Below are positions 38,112 through 46,764 of a stretch of 64,000 nt of DNA, piece after piece. The position numbers were made by a program, and so were the translations under genes. The notes beneath the pieces were generated by a model that worked only from the letters and a program-made list of their open reading frames with translations, had not been told where the DNA came from and made no database searches. The stretch covers positions 1-64,000 of the forward strand of contig JAADHN010000137.1 in assembly GCA_013151865.1 (NCBI GenBank). The letters are read 5' to 3'. Each line of letters begins with the position of its first letter. Position 1 is the first letter of the stretch. This DNA is from Kiritimatiellota bacterium. GTDB lineage: Bacteria; Verrucomicrobiota; Lentisphaeria; Oligosphaerales; JAADHN01.

Positions 38112-40376
38112 TCAGTCGGCAGCTTGCTGGTCCGGAACCAAACGGCTCAGCTCGACGTTGTCGAACCAGACGCGTCCTTTTTTCGCGCCGTCGACCAGGA
38201 GCATGAAAACCAGACGCGGTTTTTCTATCGCCGGTGTACGCACGTAGGCGACCACGTGTTCCCACCGGCCCGCCGTCGGCTTCTCGAGGCGACGGTCCAC
38301 GTTGGTGTATCGCGTTGTCCACTTTCCAGTCTTATCCTGCCATTTCACAGTGATACCGACAGCGGCGGCGTTGTCGAGGTCGACGGTGCGGACGTCGCAG
38401 GCAGCCCGATACAAAGTGTTCGAGTCGACGGCGACACTGCGCAGGAAGCAGAGCGGTTGACCGTCGCTACCCCCGGCGTCGAGCGTGAGCGCGCCCCGGC
38501 TCCGCTTACCTGTGCGTCGGTCCCATCCGAAGGTTGCATGGCTGCCGGTCCGTTGCCAATGGCCCCAGCCTTTGGGCATGCCGGCGCTGCGCCAGTCGTC
38601 GCGCCCTGCGGCGGCCGGGCGGCCGGTGCTTTCTTCGCTTTCGAAATCACTGCTGAAGACCGGCGTCAAACGTGTGCCGGGCGGAGGGCCGTGCTCCACC
38701 AGCTTTTTGATCGCGAGATAGTTTGCCATTTCCGTGCGGACCAGGCCCCAGCCCGCTCGGATGAACACGGCACGCGCCTTCTGCTCCGGGGTCCGGGCAT
38801 GCGCGACGACGTTCTCGATCAATGCGTCGAGACGTTCTTCCTCGCCGATCCGCAGCGCCTCGAAGTATCCGGCCCTGCCGAAATGCAGGTAAGGTGCGGT
38901 CTTGACGCTATCCCTGAACCAATTCGTTTTGGGGACGCGTTTCGTCCAGAAGGTTTCCCAGAACTCATAGTACTCGGACAGATACGGTGCCGCACGCTCC
39001 CCGACGGTCAGCCGATACCATTCGGCGAGGGTCGCGTCGACGTCGAGATAGGGATCCCAAAGCAGGCGGAGAAAGACGTAGAGTTTCGGCCCTTCAGTCC
39101 ATTTCGGCGTCGGGTACGCCTCGGCGTAGTACGCGACCACGCCCTGCTCGTGGGCGAAGCGGATGTACTCTCCCATTAAATGGGGGTAGAAACGCGGCGC
39201 CTTGTAGAATTCGTCGCCGTAGATGTAGTCGTACCATGCCAGCCTCGGTGCGACCTGCATCCAGGCCCGGGTCCGGGCCTGGTCGAGGCGGCGCTGCTCG
39301 GGATCGGCCCAGAACATGCGGTCGATGCAGACATACGGCAAGATCCGTGGGTTGAGCCCGACCTTCTTCGGCGGGTCGGTCAGCTCATTGTACGCCAAAC
39401 ATCCAAACCACTTGTCCGGGTGCTTGGCCAGCACGCCGTCCGCAATTCGGTTGGCCCAGCCGAAGAAATAGTCGGACAGGTCGATGCGACCGACCGAGTT
39501 GCGCGTGGCGTTTGCGGCTTTCATGACCGAATCGTCCCAGGCATGGGAATCGTTCATGCCCAGAGAATACGACTCGGCGTCCGGGTGTTTGTCGAAGAAC
39601 CCGTCGATATTCCGAACGCCTTCCTCGACGATGCCTTTGGCCCGCAGGTTCGGCTGCCAGTGGTAGTCCCTGTCGTTCTTGGGTAGATAACGCTTGCCGT
39701 CGATAATGGGATAGAACTCGGGATGACTCTCCGCGTATTGCGATGCGGGGTAAAGGTGCAACAGGTTGTGATGAAAGCGCATGCGTCCGTGCATGCGCTG
39801 GCGAAACAGGAACATGGCCAGGGGATTCTTCTCTCGTCCGCCGTGGAATGAGCGACCGCTGAGCTGGCGACTGAAAAAGGCCGGTTCCTGTCGTATTTCC
39901 CGACGCGGGATCGAAATCGTTCTGTGCCGCGGGATGTACTCGCCGAGGTCGCCCGGCAACAGCCAACGGACGCCGAGGTAGCGTTCGAGAAAGTCCTGGG
40001 CGCCGAAAATCGTTCCATGAGCCGAGCCGCCGATGATCTCGATGCGGTTTGCCTCGGGAAACGCGAGAACGAAGCCGTCTTTATCGAGGCTGCGGTCTCC
40101 CGGCTCGGTTCTCAGACGGATGGTGACCTCGTTCCTCGCTTTGGGATTGCCATCGAGGATCGCCAATTTCGCACCGCTGCTCTGCTCGATCACGCGTTGG
40201 AGGAGTTTTCCCGCTTCGCGCGCCATAGCGGGCGCCCCGGGATCCACCACGATGACGGCGGTGGACTGCCCGTCGTTCACGATGTCCACCGTTTGACCGG
40301 CAACGCCTCGCACCGATGCGAGAATCAGCAGCAAACCGAAGGTCCGAACAGACAGGGCCGCCAGATGCGTTGACAC
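38112..40376 (-). CDS. secreted DUF4838-type glycoside-hydrolase-like protein
   Basis: 754 aa. It starts with GTG at 40376 with GGAGGAAAG upstream and has a signal peptide (LSVRTFGLLLILASVRGVAG). Residues about 30-150 resemble the alpha/beta N-terminal domain that precedes hexosaminidase-like barrels (VIEQSSGAKLAIL, IIGGSAHGTIFGAQDFLERYLGVRWLLPG). The barrel (about 160-500) has the DUF4838 pattern HPEFYPIIDGKR, YSLGMNDSHAW and WFGCLAYNELTDPPKKV. About 590-750 is a carbohydrate-binding-like beta domain ending WFDNVELSRL. The fold resembles alpha-glucuronidase and hexosaminidase families; activity is not proven. It is the last of three minus-strand genes, 154 bp after the URO-D-fold gene. Confidence 0.85.
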   Translation of the reverse strand: MSTHLAALSVRTFGLLLILASVRGVAGQTVDIVNDGQSTAVIVVDPGAPAMAREAGKLLQRVIEQSSGAKLAILDGNPKARNEVTIRLRTEPGDRSLDKDGFVLAFPEANRIEIIGGSAHGTIFGAQDFLERYLGVRWLLPGDLGEYIPRHRTISIPRREIRQEPAFFSRQLSGRSFHGGREKNPLAMFLFRQRMHGRMRFHHNLLHLYPASQYAESHPEFYPIIDGKRYLPKNDRDYHWQPNLRAKGIVEEGVRNIDGFFDKHPDAESYSLGMNDSHAWDDSVMKAANATRNSVGRIDLSDYFFGWANRIADGVLAKHPDKWFGCLAYNELTDPPKKVGLNPRILPYVCIDRMFWADPEQRRLDQARTRAWMQVAPRLAWYDYIYGDEFYKAPRFYPHLMGEYIRFAHEQGVVAYYAEAYPTPKWTEGPKLYVFLRLLWDPYLDVDATLAEWYRLTVGERAAPYLSEYYEFWETFWTKRVPKTNWFRDSVKTAPYLHFGRAGYFEALRIGEEERLDALIENVVAHARTPEQKARAVFIRAGWGLVRTEMANYLAIKKLVEHGPPPGTRLTPVFSSDFESEESTGRPAAAGRDDWRSAGMPKGWGHWQRTGSHATFGWDRRTGKRSRGALTLDAGGSDGQPLCFLRSVAVDSNTLYRAACDVRTVDLDNAAAVGITVKWQDKTGKWTTRYTNVDRRLEKPTAGRWEHVVAYVRTPAIEKPRLVFMLLVDGAKKGRVWFDNVELSRLVPDQQAAD

Positions 40377-40530
40377 GATTCTTTCCTCCAGGGATGAATA
40401 CTCGGGTACTCGGGCGGCCGGAACTCACGGCGCCTCAAGACGCGCTGTTACATACAATCGGACGCTCTCCGAGGGGAGATCCAGCCGACGGCCGGCCGGC
40501 CGCTCCAGATGCCGGCGCTTGGAGCCGCTC

Positions 40531-41592
40531 CTAAACGCCCCGCTCAAGAGTGTCCAGCACCACGGCCGCACTCGTGCGCCAATTGGCCGGGACTTCTTCG
40601 CTGATCATCAGGCAGAACCGGCTCGGGCCGGCTTGGCGGACCACTCGCCGGATTTGGGCCGAAAGTTCCCGGCCAGGTCTCCCATACCAGCCGAGATTCG
40701 GATGCAGCCAAAGGAATTTCTCCGGCCACACGGAACGCGCTTCGGCAACGCTCATGTCGCCTTCGGGCGGCTCTGTGAACGAGTCGATCCCGTCGAACCC
40801 CAGCTCGGCCACATCCCGGGCGATGACGCGAAGTTGCCCGTCGTAATGGACGAGCAACTTTTTGCCCGCGGCGCCGAGGAGGTCGACGATCTCCCGGTAA
40901 AGCGGTGCGAGGCGCCGCCGGTAGCACCGGGGACCGAGGGTCTCAATGGATAGGTTCTCCCAAAGCTTGATTTGTGCCGCGGCGCTTTTCGCGGCCAGGC
41001 GGACCTCTTCCAGCTTTATCTCGGTCATCTGTTCCAGCAGATCCAGCATCTCCGGGCGTTCGAGCGCAAGGTCGATGGAAAAGCGCTCGAGTCCCACCCA
41101 GTCGATCTGGAGAACCATGAGCGGCGTGCGTCCCGCGCCCAGACCTTGAATCTGCCCCACGGTCACCCCCCGGTCGCCGAGACTGGTCTCCGACTTTCGA
41201 AACGCGGAATCGTCCGCGACAATTCGCATGTCCTCCAGCGCCCGCTGCATGATCCGGTAATCCGGCGCCTTCTTGATGAAATGCTCCTGCCGCCATTCGC
41301 CCAGATACCATTCGTGCAGTTCGCCGACATCCGTGATCAGGTGTACATCGCGACGCGTCCGACCCCCCTGCTCGGTAATTGTCTCGACGATCTCGAAGTT
41401 GGGGTGCTCGTGCCGAATCACGTTCGCGTGGTTGATCCGACCCAGCCCCAGCTCGAAAAGCCCTTCCCAGTCCACGTGCGTCCGATTGTGTACAAACCAA
41501 TCGTACACGGCATAGACCGGCCATTCCACGGGCTTGCCCGCCAGCGCGTCCTCGAGCCGTTGGCGCACGCGGAAAGAAGTCATGGCCGCCAT
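40531..41592 (-). CDS. URO-D-fold protein, Asp in place of the zinc-site Cys
   Basis: 353 aa, no signal peptide. The superfamily contains uroporphyrinogen decarboxylase and zinc-dependent corrinoid methyltransferases (MtaA/MtbA). The C-terminal half has the barrel pattern (LVHYDGQLRVIARDVAELGFDG) but the strand that carries H-x-C-G in methyltransferases reads His249-Tyr-Asp251-Gly, so a zinc-thiolate site is doubtful. The decarboxylase N-terminal signature is absent, and no haem genes are near. The ATG at 41592 shares one base with the stop of the upstream gene (TGATG), and GAGGAGG precedes it, so translation is coupled. A role in catabolism with its neighbours is inferred. Confidence 0.8.
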   Translation of the reverse strand: MAAMTSFRVRQRLEDALAGKPVEWPVYAVYDWFVHNRTHVDWEGLFELGLGRINHANVIRHEHPNFEIVETITEQGGRTRRDVHLITDVGELHEWYLGEWRQEHFIKKAPDYRIMQRALEDMRIVADDSAFRKSETSLGDRGVTVGQIQGLGAGRTPLMVLQIDWVGLERFSIDLALERPEMLDLLEQMTEIKLEEVRLAAKSAAAQIKLWENLSIETLGPRCYRRRLAPLYREIVDLLGAAGKKLLVHYDGQLRVIARDVAELGFDGIDSFTEPPEGDMSVAEARSVWPEKFLWLHPNLGWYGRPGRELSAQIRRVVRQAGPSRFCLMISEEVPANWRTSAAVVLDTLERGV

Positions 41593-42971
41593 CAGGCCTC
41601 CTCGCGCATATTCCCTTTGTCCGATTGGCGCGCCGTGGCTCTCATCCACGAGTCATACCACCGAGGTGGCGAGAATTTTCGAGCGAACACGTGCCGCACG
41701 GGACCGAGTCCGTAAACCTGTCGCTGGAGGCGCTCTTGCTCCGCCCAGAATTTGTCCGCGAGGCGTAGTTTATCGTCCGTCCACTCCTCCTCGCCGGGCA
41801 CGCCGATCTTGCGGTCGAGCGCCTCCAGGATCACCTTGCGGCGCCAATGTTCGAGTCGCCACGCCGCCGGCGTTCCCGCCGCGAGTCGCTCCAGCTCCCG
41901 GCCGGCCTCGGGAAGGGACGGTTGTGTGCGGTCACCCCAGGACGCCATCCATTGCGCCCATCGGCGAGCGTGGGCCGGCGCCGCGTCGAAGTAGCGTTGC
42001 GCATACGCCCGCAACACCTCCTCCGCGTCGGCGAACCGGCCGCTGCCCAGCCCGGCGAGCAAAGCCTTGTTGACGTCGTCGAACACTCCTTCGCTGTAGG
42101 CTTGAAACCCCTGTGCTCCATGAGCTGCGACGTCATCGAGCGTGCGCGGCAGTCGACTCGGCGCCACCACCGCCCCCCACTTCGTGTAGAGGTCTCGTAC
42201 GGCAGCGTTGTCGCTGTAGCCGATGTGCACGAACGCCAGCTTGCGGCAGCCGGCAGGGACCGGGACGTTCTTGAAGCACGTCTGCCCGTATTCGATGTGC
42301 AGCGTCATCGCCTTCAGCCACCCGGGCGCTTCGTCCGCCGCCCATCGGTTGAACAGGGCGTGTTCTTCCGGGGTCCACCACCACGAGCAAACCCACGGCT
42401 CGATGCCCGGATGGTGTTTCTCGGCGACCGAATGCACCTCTCTCAGTAGGCGCGCGAACGTGAGGATCCACGGCTGACAGTGTTTGCACGCACAACCGCC
42501 GTAGTCGTACGCAAACGCAGTGAACGCCGCCAGACGGATGCCGCTGGCCGCAAAGTCCTGAAACCAGCGTTCGAAGTTGCCCAAGACGAGTCGGCGTACC
42601 TCGGGACGACTGGGGCACACGAGCTGTCCGAAGATGCGCGAGTCCTTTGTCGCGGCGCGCTCCGGGCGAAGCTGGTCGAGGTACACGTGGTTGAGCGTGA
42701 CGATCAGGTTCAGATCGAATCCCAACGCCTGCGCGGCGCGGAATGCGCGCTTTTTCCGGTCGAGCAGCTCCGTGGCGAGATCCCAGTATGCCTCGGATGC
42801 GTACGGGTTGCATACGTCGGTGGTGGTGATCCAGTCCGCGTAGCGGTTGAAACCCCAATGTTTCATTTCCGCAAGATAATCGGACATTTCGTCAGGCCAC
42901 ATGGCTTCGTACGAGTTGCCGAAGTGCGCCGGGCAGTAGCATTCGCGGAAAGGAAAGACTCGCAGCGGCAT
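41592..42971 (-). CDS. barrel-like protein of unknown family, glycosidase-like context
   Basis: 459 aa without a signal peptide. I do not recognise a named family. Features seen are an aromatic-rich N-terminus (FRECYCPAHFGNSYEAMW), barrel-like strands with terminal acids or aromatics (LNLIVTLNHVYLDQLRPE, RLAAFTAFAYDYGGC), a Cys cluster CACKHC near residue 185, and WVCSWWWTPEE. These resemble glycoside hydrolases of the DUF4838/GH20 kind. The Cys cluster could bind metal. The ATG at 42971 has AAGGAGA 7 bp upstream; a longer frame to 43172 lacks protein character. It is the first gene of a unit with the URO-D-fold and DUF4838 genes. Confidence 0.72.
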   Translation of the reverse strand: MPLRVFPFRECYCPAHFGNSYEAMWPDEMSDYLAEMKHWGFNRYADWITTTDVCNPYASEAYWDLATELLDRKKRAFRAAQALGFDLNLIVTLNHVYLDQLRPERAATKDSRIFGQLVCPSRPEVRRLVLGNFERWFQDFAASGIRLAAFTAFAYDYGGCACKHCQPWILTFARLLREVHSVAEKHHPGIEPWVCSWWWTPEEHALFNRWAADEAPGWLKAMTLHIEYGQTCFKNVPVPAGCRKLAFVHIGYSDNAAVRDLYTKWGAVVAPSRLPRTLDDVAAHGAQGFQAYSEGVFDDVNKALLAGLGSGRFADAEEVLRAYAQRYFDAAPAHARRWAQWMASWGDRTQPSLPEAGRELERLAAGTPAAWRLEHWRRKVILEALDRKIGVPGEEEWTDDKLRLADKFWAEQERLQRQVYGLGPVRHVFARKFSPPRWYDSWMRATARQSDKGNMREEA

Positions 42972-43773
42972 GAATGTCTCCTTCCGTGGTCGAAACGATC
43001 CGCGCCGGGGCGGTGCGGAAAAGGACGGTTTGCGGTACCCACGAAACCGTAACCGAATAACGGAGGTCCTTGCAAGTCCCCACGCCAGCCGCCCGGCCAC
43101 GTGGGGATCTGCAGAATTCTCAACCCATAAGGAGTGACGGACGATGCGGTTCTTGGCGGTAGCCGCGAACATAGTTGTTGCCGCCTAGGGATGCAATCCA
43201 CTGTTTGGATTCTGCCGCGGATTGGCCAGGCGATTTCGCAACCTTCGGTGTGATAAGGCTCAACTACCACGTATTCAGGTTGTTGAGGCTGACGCTGGGC
43301 GAGGCCGTGGTGAAACACCGCCTCGGTCGGCGGGGGGCGGCAATATACTGAAGATGCGTGTGATGCGCCATCGCAGCAGAAGGCTCGTGCATTCTTCGGG
43401 TCGGTCTCCGCATCCCGCGCAGCCCCGGCCCGTGCACCCCGGCCGCGGTATCGCTTGCAGGCGTTCCAGGCCTGTGCGCGACCTCCGGCATTGCGTTTTT
43501 TCTGACGCACACCACTGGACAACCGGGAAAAACCTCGCTATCATGCTGGCCGGAACGTCGGCACTTTGCCGGGGGAACGATTCCGGCGGAATCGATGCCC
43601 GAGCCCGGGATGTGTTTTTTGGGGGAGGCCGTACGCAACCTTCCTGTTTAAACCGGGTCTGCAAGCTCAGGGCGTGCGTCCCTGTCGGAAAAACTCGTGA
43701 CGTTGCGTGCGAGGGCCGGTTCGCCCGTCCCGTCGCGCCGAGCCGGTCGTGTGGAAAGGAGGTGGTTCAGGAT
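42972..43773. other. divergent intergenic region containing foldback copy B
   Basis: About 800 bp between the leftward barrel-like gene and the rightward zinc-ribbon gene. It holds foldback copy B (43226-43400). Outside that I see no gene, RNA or clear promoter; both flanking genes need a promoter here. Confidence 0.4.
43226..43400 (+). mobile_element. MITE-like foldback element, copy B
   Basis: The right half (43303-43400) aligns closely with the copy at 45925-46099: AAACACCGCCTCGG, then GGCGGCAA, CTGAAG, GATGCG-CATCG-AGCAGA and an end in TTCGGG. The left half is diverged; its start at 43226 (CCAGGCGATTTCGC) is placed by symmetry and weak similarity to the other left ends. The hairpin GGCCGTGGTGAAACACCGCC at 43303-43322 is then exactly central, as in the other copies. 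No coding capacity. Confidence 0.55.
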
Positions 43774-43983
43774 ATGGAAACCATTGTCTGTCCGTATTGC
43801 GAATGTCGCGTCAAGATCAGTGACGTGGACAACGAAGGCGGGGCTTGCCCCGAATGCGGGGCCATGATTACCGGGTCGCTCATTTTCGGAGCAAACCGTC
43901 TGGGATTTGAAGAAGACGAGTTCGACGAAGATGTGCCGGCCCCGGGCGTGGACGAAGAAGAGGGGTTCGACGAGGACGAGTAG
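43774..43983 (+). CDS. small zinc-ribbon protein with acidic tail
   Basis: 69 aa. Two CxxC knuckles, CPYC (residues 6-9) and CPEC, separated by about 20 residues, form a zinc ribbon. The C-terminal 25 residues are strongly acidic (FEEDEFDEDV, GFDEDE). The ATG at 43774 follows a near-perfect Shine-Dalgarno, AAGGAGGT at 43756-43763, suggesting high translation. The longer frame upstream is not protein-like. Function is unknown; such proteins often serve as transcription or translation accessory factors. An AsmA-like gene follows after 89 bp. Confidence 0.8.
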   Translation: METIVCPYCECRVKISDVDNEGGACPECGAMITGSLIFGANRLGFEEDEFDEDVPAPGVDEEEGFDEDE

Positions 43984-44072
43984 AAGCCGCCTGCGGGGAC
44001 GGTTGCGCTTGTCTCGGACGTCGGCGCGTTTGCTGCCCTGCCCGGGAAGTGGAAGACGGGAGAGCCCGGCCC

Positions 44073-44879
44073 ATGAAACGTACACTCAAAGTCCTGGCCG
44101 TCGGCGTTGCCGTGGCAGTCGTTCTGTTGGCGGTTGGTTTGGTCGTTGTGTATCTCTCGTTCGGGGCCATTGTGAAGAAGGGCGCCGAGACCATGGGGCC
44201 CCGAATCCTGGGAGCGCCGGTGCATCTTGAAAAAGTCGAGTTCTCCCTGTTTCGCGGCAGCCTTGACCTCCAAGGTCTGGTTGTCGGCAATCCCGAAGGT
44301 TTCAATACCGATTCCGCGTTCAGGCTCGGCCGCATCCGGGTTAAGCTTCAGCCCGCCAGTCTCTTTGGCGATACGGTGCGCATCGAAAGAGTCCTGATCG
44401 ACAGCCCGGAAGTCACCTATGAAATGGGACTCAAAGGGAGTAACATCGGGGCCATCAAGAAGAATGTCGAGGCCTTTGGCGGCGGTCCATCCGAAGTATC
44501 GGGAAAAAAACCGCCGGAAACCCCGAAGGGAGAGGCCGGCGCGGGAAAGAAATTCATCATTGACGACTTCCGCTTTACCGGCGGCAAAGTCAACCTCAGC
44601 GCGACGTTTCTGAAAGGCGGCAAGGCCGCCGTTCCTCTGCCCGAGATCCACTTGACGGACATTGGTAAGGCTTCCGGCGGCAAGAGCATTGGTGAGACCG
44701 TGGCCGAGATCGCCAAGGCCATTACAGATGCTGTTGCCCAAGCCGCTTCCGGTGCGGCCAGGGGGCTGGCAGCCGGCGGGGCACAGCTCAAGGGCGGAGC
44801 CGAGACCGCCGGAAAAGTCGTGAAGAAAAGTGCCGCCCGGGCCGTGAATAACCTGAGAGGCATCTTCCGGCGGAAGTAA
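44073..44879 (+). CDS. AsmA-like envelope protein
   Basis: 268 aa, one N-terminal membrane span (LAVGVAVAVVLLAVGLVVVYLSF), remainder periplasmic. The segment GPRILGAPVHLEKVEFSLFRG, then LDLQGLVVGNPEGF and IERVLIDSPEVTYEMG, is the AsmA/DUF748 pattern linked to lipid transport across the periplasm. Residues about 135-165 are a Lys/Pro/Gly linker and the C-terminus is Ala/Gly/Lys-rich, predicted helical. It is much shorter than full AsmA proteins. The ATG at 44073 has GGGAGA upstream; a GTG at 44049 is possible. Confidence 0.82.
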   Translation: MKRTLKVLAVGVAVAVVLLAVGLVVVYLSFGAIVKKGAETMGPRILGAPVHLEKVEFSLFRGSLDLQGLVVGNPEGFNTDSAFRLGRIRVKLQPASLFGDTVRIERVLIDSPEVTYEMGLKGSNIGAIKKNVEAFGGGPSEVSGKKPPETPKGEAGAGKKFIIDDFRFTGGKVNLSATFLKGGKAAVPLPEIHLTDIGKASGGKSIGETVAEIAKAITDAVAQAASGAARGLAAGGAQLKGGAETAGKVVKKSAARAVNNLRGIFRRK

Positions 44880-44955
44880 CCGGTTCGCCGGGGGCCGGTC
44901 TTCCGTTCCTCCGGGGGCGGGCTCGTCCTCGGAAAACGGAACCAAAGGGTTGACG

Positions 44956-45816
44956 ATGTTCATCGACGTTCACGCCCACGTCTACCGGCGTCCCGTGCCC
45001 TGGTTCCCCTTTGCCGCGCCCGAACAGGTGTTGCGCCGTTATGATGAAATCGGAATCGAGAGGGGCGCCATCTTGCCTCTCGTGGGCCCGGAGGTCTATC
45101 TCCCCCAGTCCACCGAGGACGCACTTGAAATGGCGGAGAACTCCGGGGGGCGGTTCGTTCCTTTCTGCAATGTCGATCCCCGTGCCCTGACCAACTCCGC
45201 GGACGCACCCCTCGGAGATGTATTGCGCTACTATCGGGACAAGGGGTGTCGCGGCATCGGGGAGGTCATGCCGAACCTGCCGTTTCTCCATCCGCTGGTC
45301 CAGAACCTGTTCCGCCATGCCCAGGATGTCGGCCTGCCACTCACGTTCGATATCTCGACCCGCATCGGCGGCGCTTACGGCTTGTACGACGATCCCGGCC
45401 TCCCTCAGCTCGAACAATCCCTGAAACGTTTTCCCCGACTGGCTATCCTCGGGCACGGCCCGCCTTTCTGGGCGGAGATCGCCCGGCTTGAAACTCCGGC
45501 GGACCGGGCCGGCTATCCCTCGTACCCCGTGCGCGAGGAGGGAGTTGTGCCCAAGCTGTTTCGCCGATATCCGAACTTGTACGGCGACCTGTCGGCCGGG
45601 AGCGGCTTCAACGCTCTTAAACGCGACCCCGAGTACGCCCTCCGTTTCCTCGATGAATTCCAGGATCGGCTCATGTTCGGCACCGACATCTGTTCCCCGG
45701 ACCAAGTCTTGCCTCTGGCTCGTTTTCTTCTGGACTTGCGCGACGCCGGGAAGTTGTCCGAAACCGCGTTTCGGAAAATTGCCCGGAACAACGCGATTCG
45801 CCTCCTGAAACTGTGA
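44956..45816 (+). CDS. amidohydrolase-family (TIM-barrel) hydrolase
   Basis: 286 aa metal-dependent hydrolase or decarboxylase of the amidohydrolase-2 type. The metal ligands are the HxH in FIDVHAHVYRRP, a later His in AILGHGPPFW and the Asp in LMFGTDICSPDQVL. DISTRIGGAYGLYDDPGLPQLE and NLYGDLSAGSGFNAL complete the barrel pattern. The ATG at 44956 was chosen over a TTG two codons upstream. The substrate is unknown. It follows the AsmA-like gene by 76 bp on the same strand. Confidence 0.9.
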   Translation: MFIDVHAHVYRRPVPWFPFAAPEQVLRRYDEIGIERGAILPLVGPEVYLPQSTEDALEMAENSGGRFVPFCNVDPRALTNSADAPLGDVLRYYRDKGCRGIGEVMPNLPFLHPLVQNLFRHAQDVGLPLTFDISTRIGGAYGLYDDPGLPQLEQSLKRFPRLAILGHGPPFWAEIARLETPADRAGYPSYPVREEGVVPKLFRRYPNLYGDLSAGSGFNALKRDPEYALRFLDEFQDRLMFGTDICSPDQVLPLARFLLDLRDAGKLSETAFRKIARNNAIRLLKL

Positions 45817-46128
45817 AGCGATTCGACCGGAGCCGAAGACGGCAACGGCTCGGGCGGACCGCAGGGCGTTCTTGAGAACAGGACGACTTGTCGGTTGCTG
45901 TCGGTGCCTGAAACGTCCTTCTGACCTGATCAATTCATGGAGTTCATCGCGAGAGGGCGCAGCGCATACGGACTCGGGTGATTGCGTCGAGCGCCGGATA
46001 AGGCTGTGTTGTAACACCGCCTCGGCCGGTTGGCGGCGGCAACCTTCTGAAGTTGTGTGAGATGCGTCATCGTAGCAGACGGCTTGCGCACTGTTCAGGC
46101 TGAACCGCCGCTGAGTGAGGGACGCCAG
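45817..46128. other. intergenic region containing foldback copy C
   Basis: 312 bp between the amidohydrolase and thiE, more than half filled by foldback copy C (45925-46099). I see no thiamine-riboswitch core before thiE. GTGAGGGA at 46115-46122 is the thiE ribosome site. Confidence 0.5.
45925..46099 (+). mobile_element. MITE-like foldback element, copy C
   Basis: 175 bp, the most complete copy. The left end CCTGATCAATTCATGG and the right end (reverse complement CCTGAACAGTGCGC) form an imperfect terminal inverted repeat. The centre is the hairpin GGCTGTGTTGTAACACCGCC at 46002-46021, whose midpoint matches the element midpoint. It is homologous to copies at 37918-38086 (inverted) and 43226-43400. 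It ends 30 bp before the thiE start, so it could affect thiE expression. Confidence 0.6.
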
Positions 46129-46764
46129 ATGCAAACCCGCCAACTCGACACCACGCTCTATCTCGTGACCGACCGACGCTTGGCCGCTCCCAGGCCTCTG
46201 CCGGCTGTAGTCGGTGAAGCGGTCCGGAACGGGGCGACCATGGTCCAAGTCCGGGAAAAGGACGTCGCCAGCCGCGAGTTTTACGAAATCGCCGCCGCGG
46301 TCCATCGAGTCACGCGCGCGCTCGGTGTGCCCCTGATCGTCAACGACCGACTGGACATCATGCTGGCGCTCGGGGCCGAAGGCGTACACGTCGGGGCGGA
46401 CGATCTGCCTGCCGAACGCGTCCGCGAGCTGGCGCCGGGTCGAATCTTGGGTGTGTCCGTCGGCTCGATCAAGCAACTCCGCTCCGCCGAGCTGGCCGGC
46501 GCCGACTACGTGGGGGTCGGCCCCATCTTTTCCACCCCCACCAAACCGGACGCCGGGCCGGCCCTCGGGCTCGCAGGTCTGGAGGCGATTGTCCGGGCAG
46601 CCCGAGTCCCAACCGTGGCCATCGGTGGAATTGACGCTCGAAACGCCGCCGCCGTCGGAGCGACGGGCGTGAGCGGAATCGCCGTGGTCAGCGCCATTAT
46701 GGCCGTGCCCGAGCCGGGCACAGCCGCGCGGCAGCTCAGGGCCGCTTTCTGCGGCGCCGCCTGA
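46129..46764 (+). CDS. thiE: thiamine-phosphate synthase
   Basis: Joins HMP-pyrophosphate and the thiazole phosphate into thiamine monophosphate. It is 211 aa with the TIM-barrel signatures LYLVTDRR, MVQVREKD, NDRLDIMLALGAEGVHVG, the phosphate loop VGPIFSTPTKPDAGPALG and AIGGID. The ATG at 46129 has GTGAGGGA upstream; the frame continues 72 bp into the foldback element without homology. No other thi gene is near. Confidence 0.95.
   Translation: MQTRQLDTTLYLVTDRRLAAPRPLPAVVGEAVRNGATMVQVREKDVASREFYEIAAAVHRVTRALGVPLIVNDRLDIMLALGAEGVHVGADDLPAERVRELAPGRILGVSVGSIKQLRSAELAGADYVGVGPIFSTPTKPDAGPALGLAGLEAIVRAARVPTVAIGGIDARNAAAVGATGVSGIAVVSAIMAVPEPGTAARQLRAAFCGAA

Noticed and set aside
43222-43773. Upstream extension of the zinc-ribbon frame
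   Set aside because: It reads through foldback copy B and lacks protein character; the strong ribosome site fixes the start at 43774.
45817-46128. Thiamine (TPP) riboswitch before thiE
   Set aside because: The conserved CTGAGA and GGGAA-type cores are not present; the region is mostly the foldback element.
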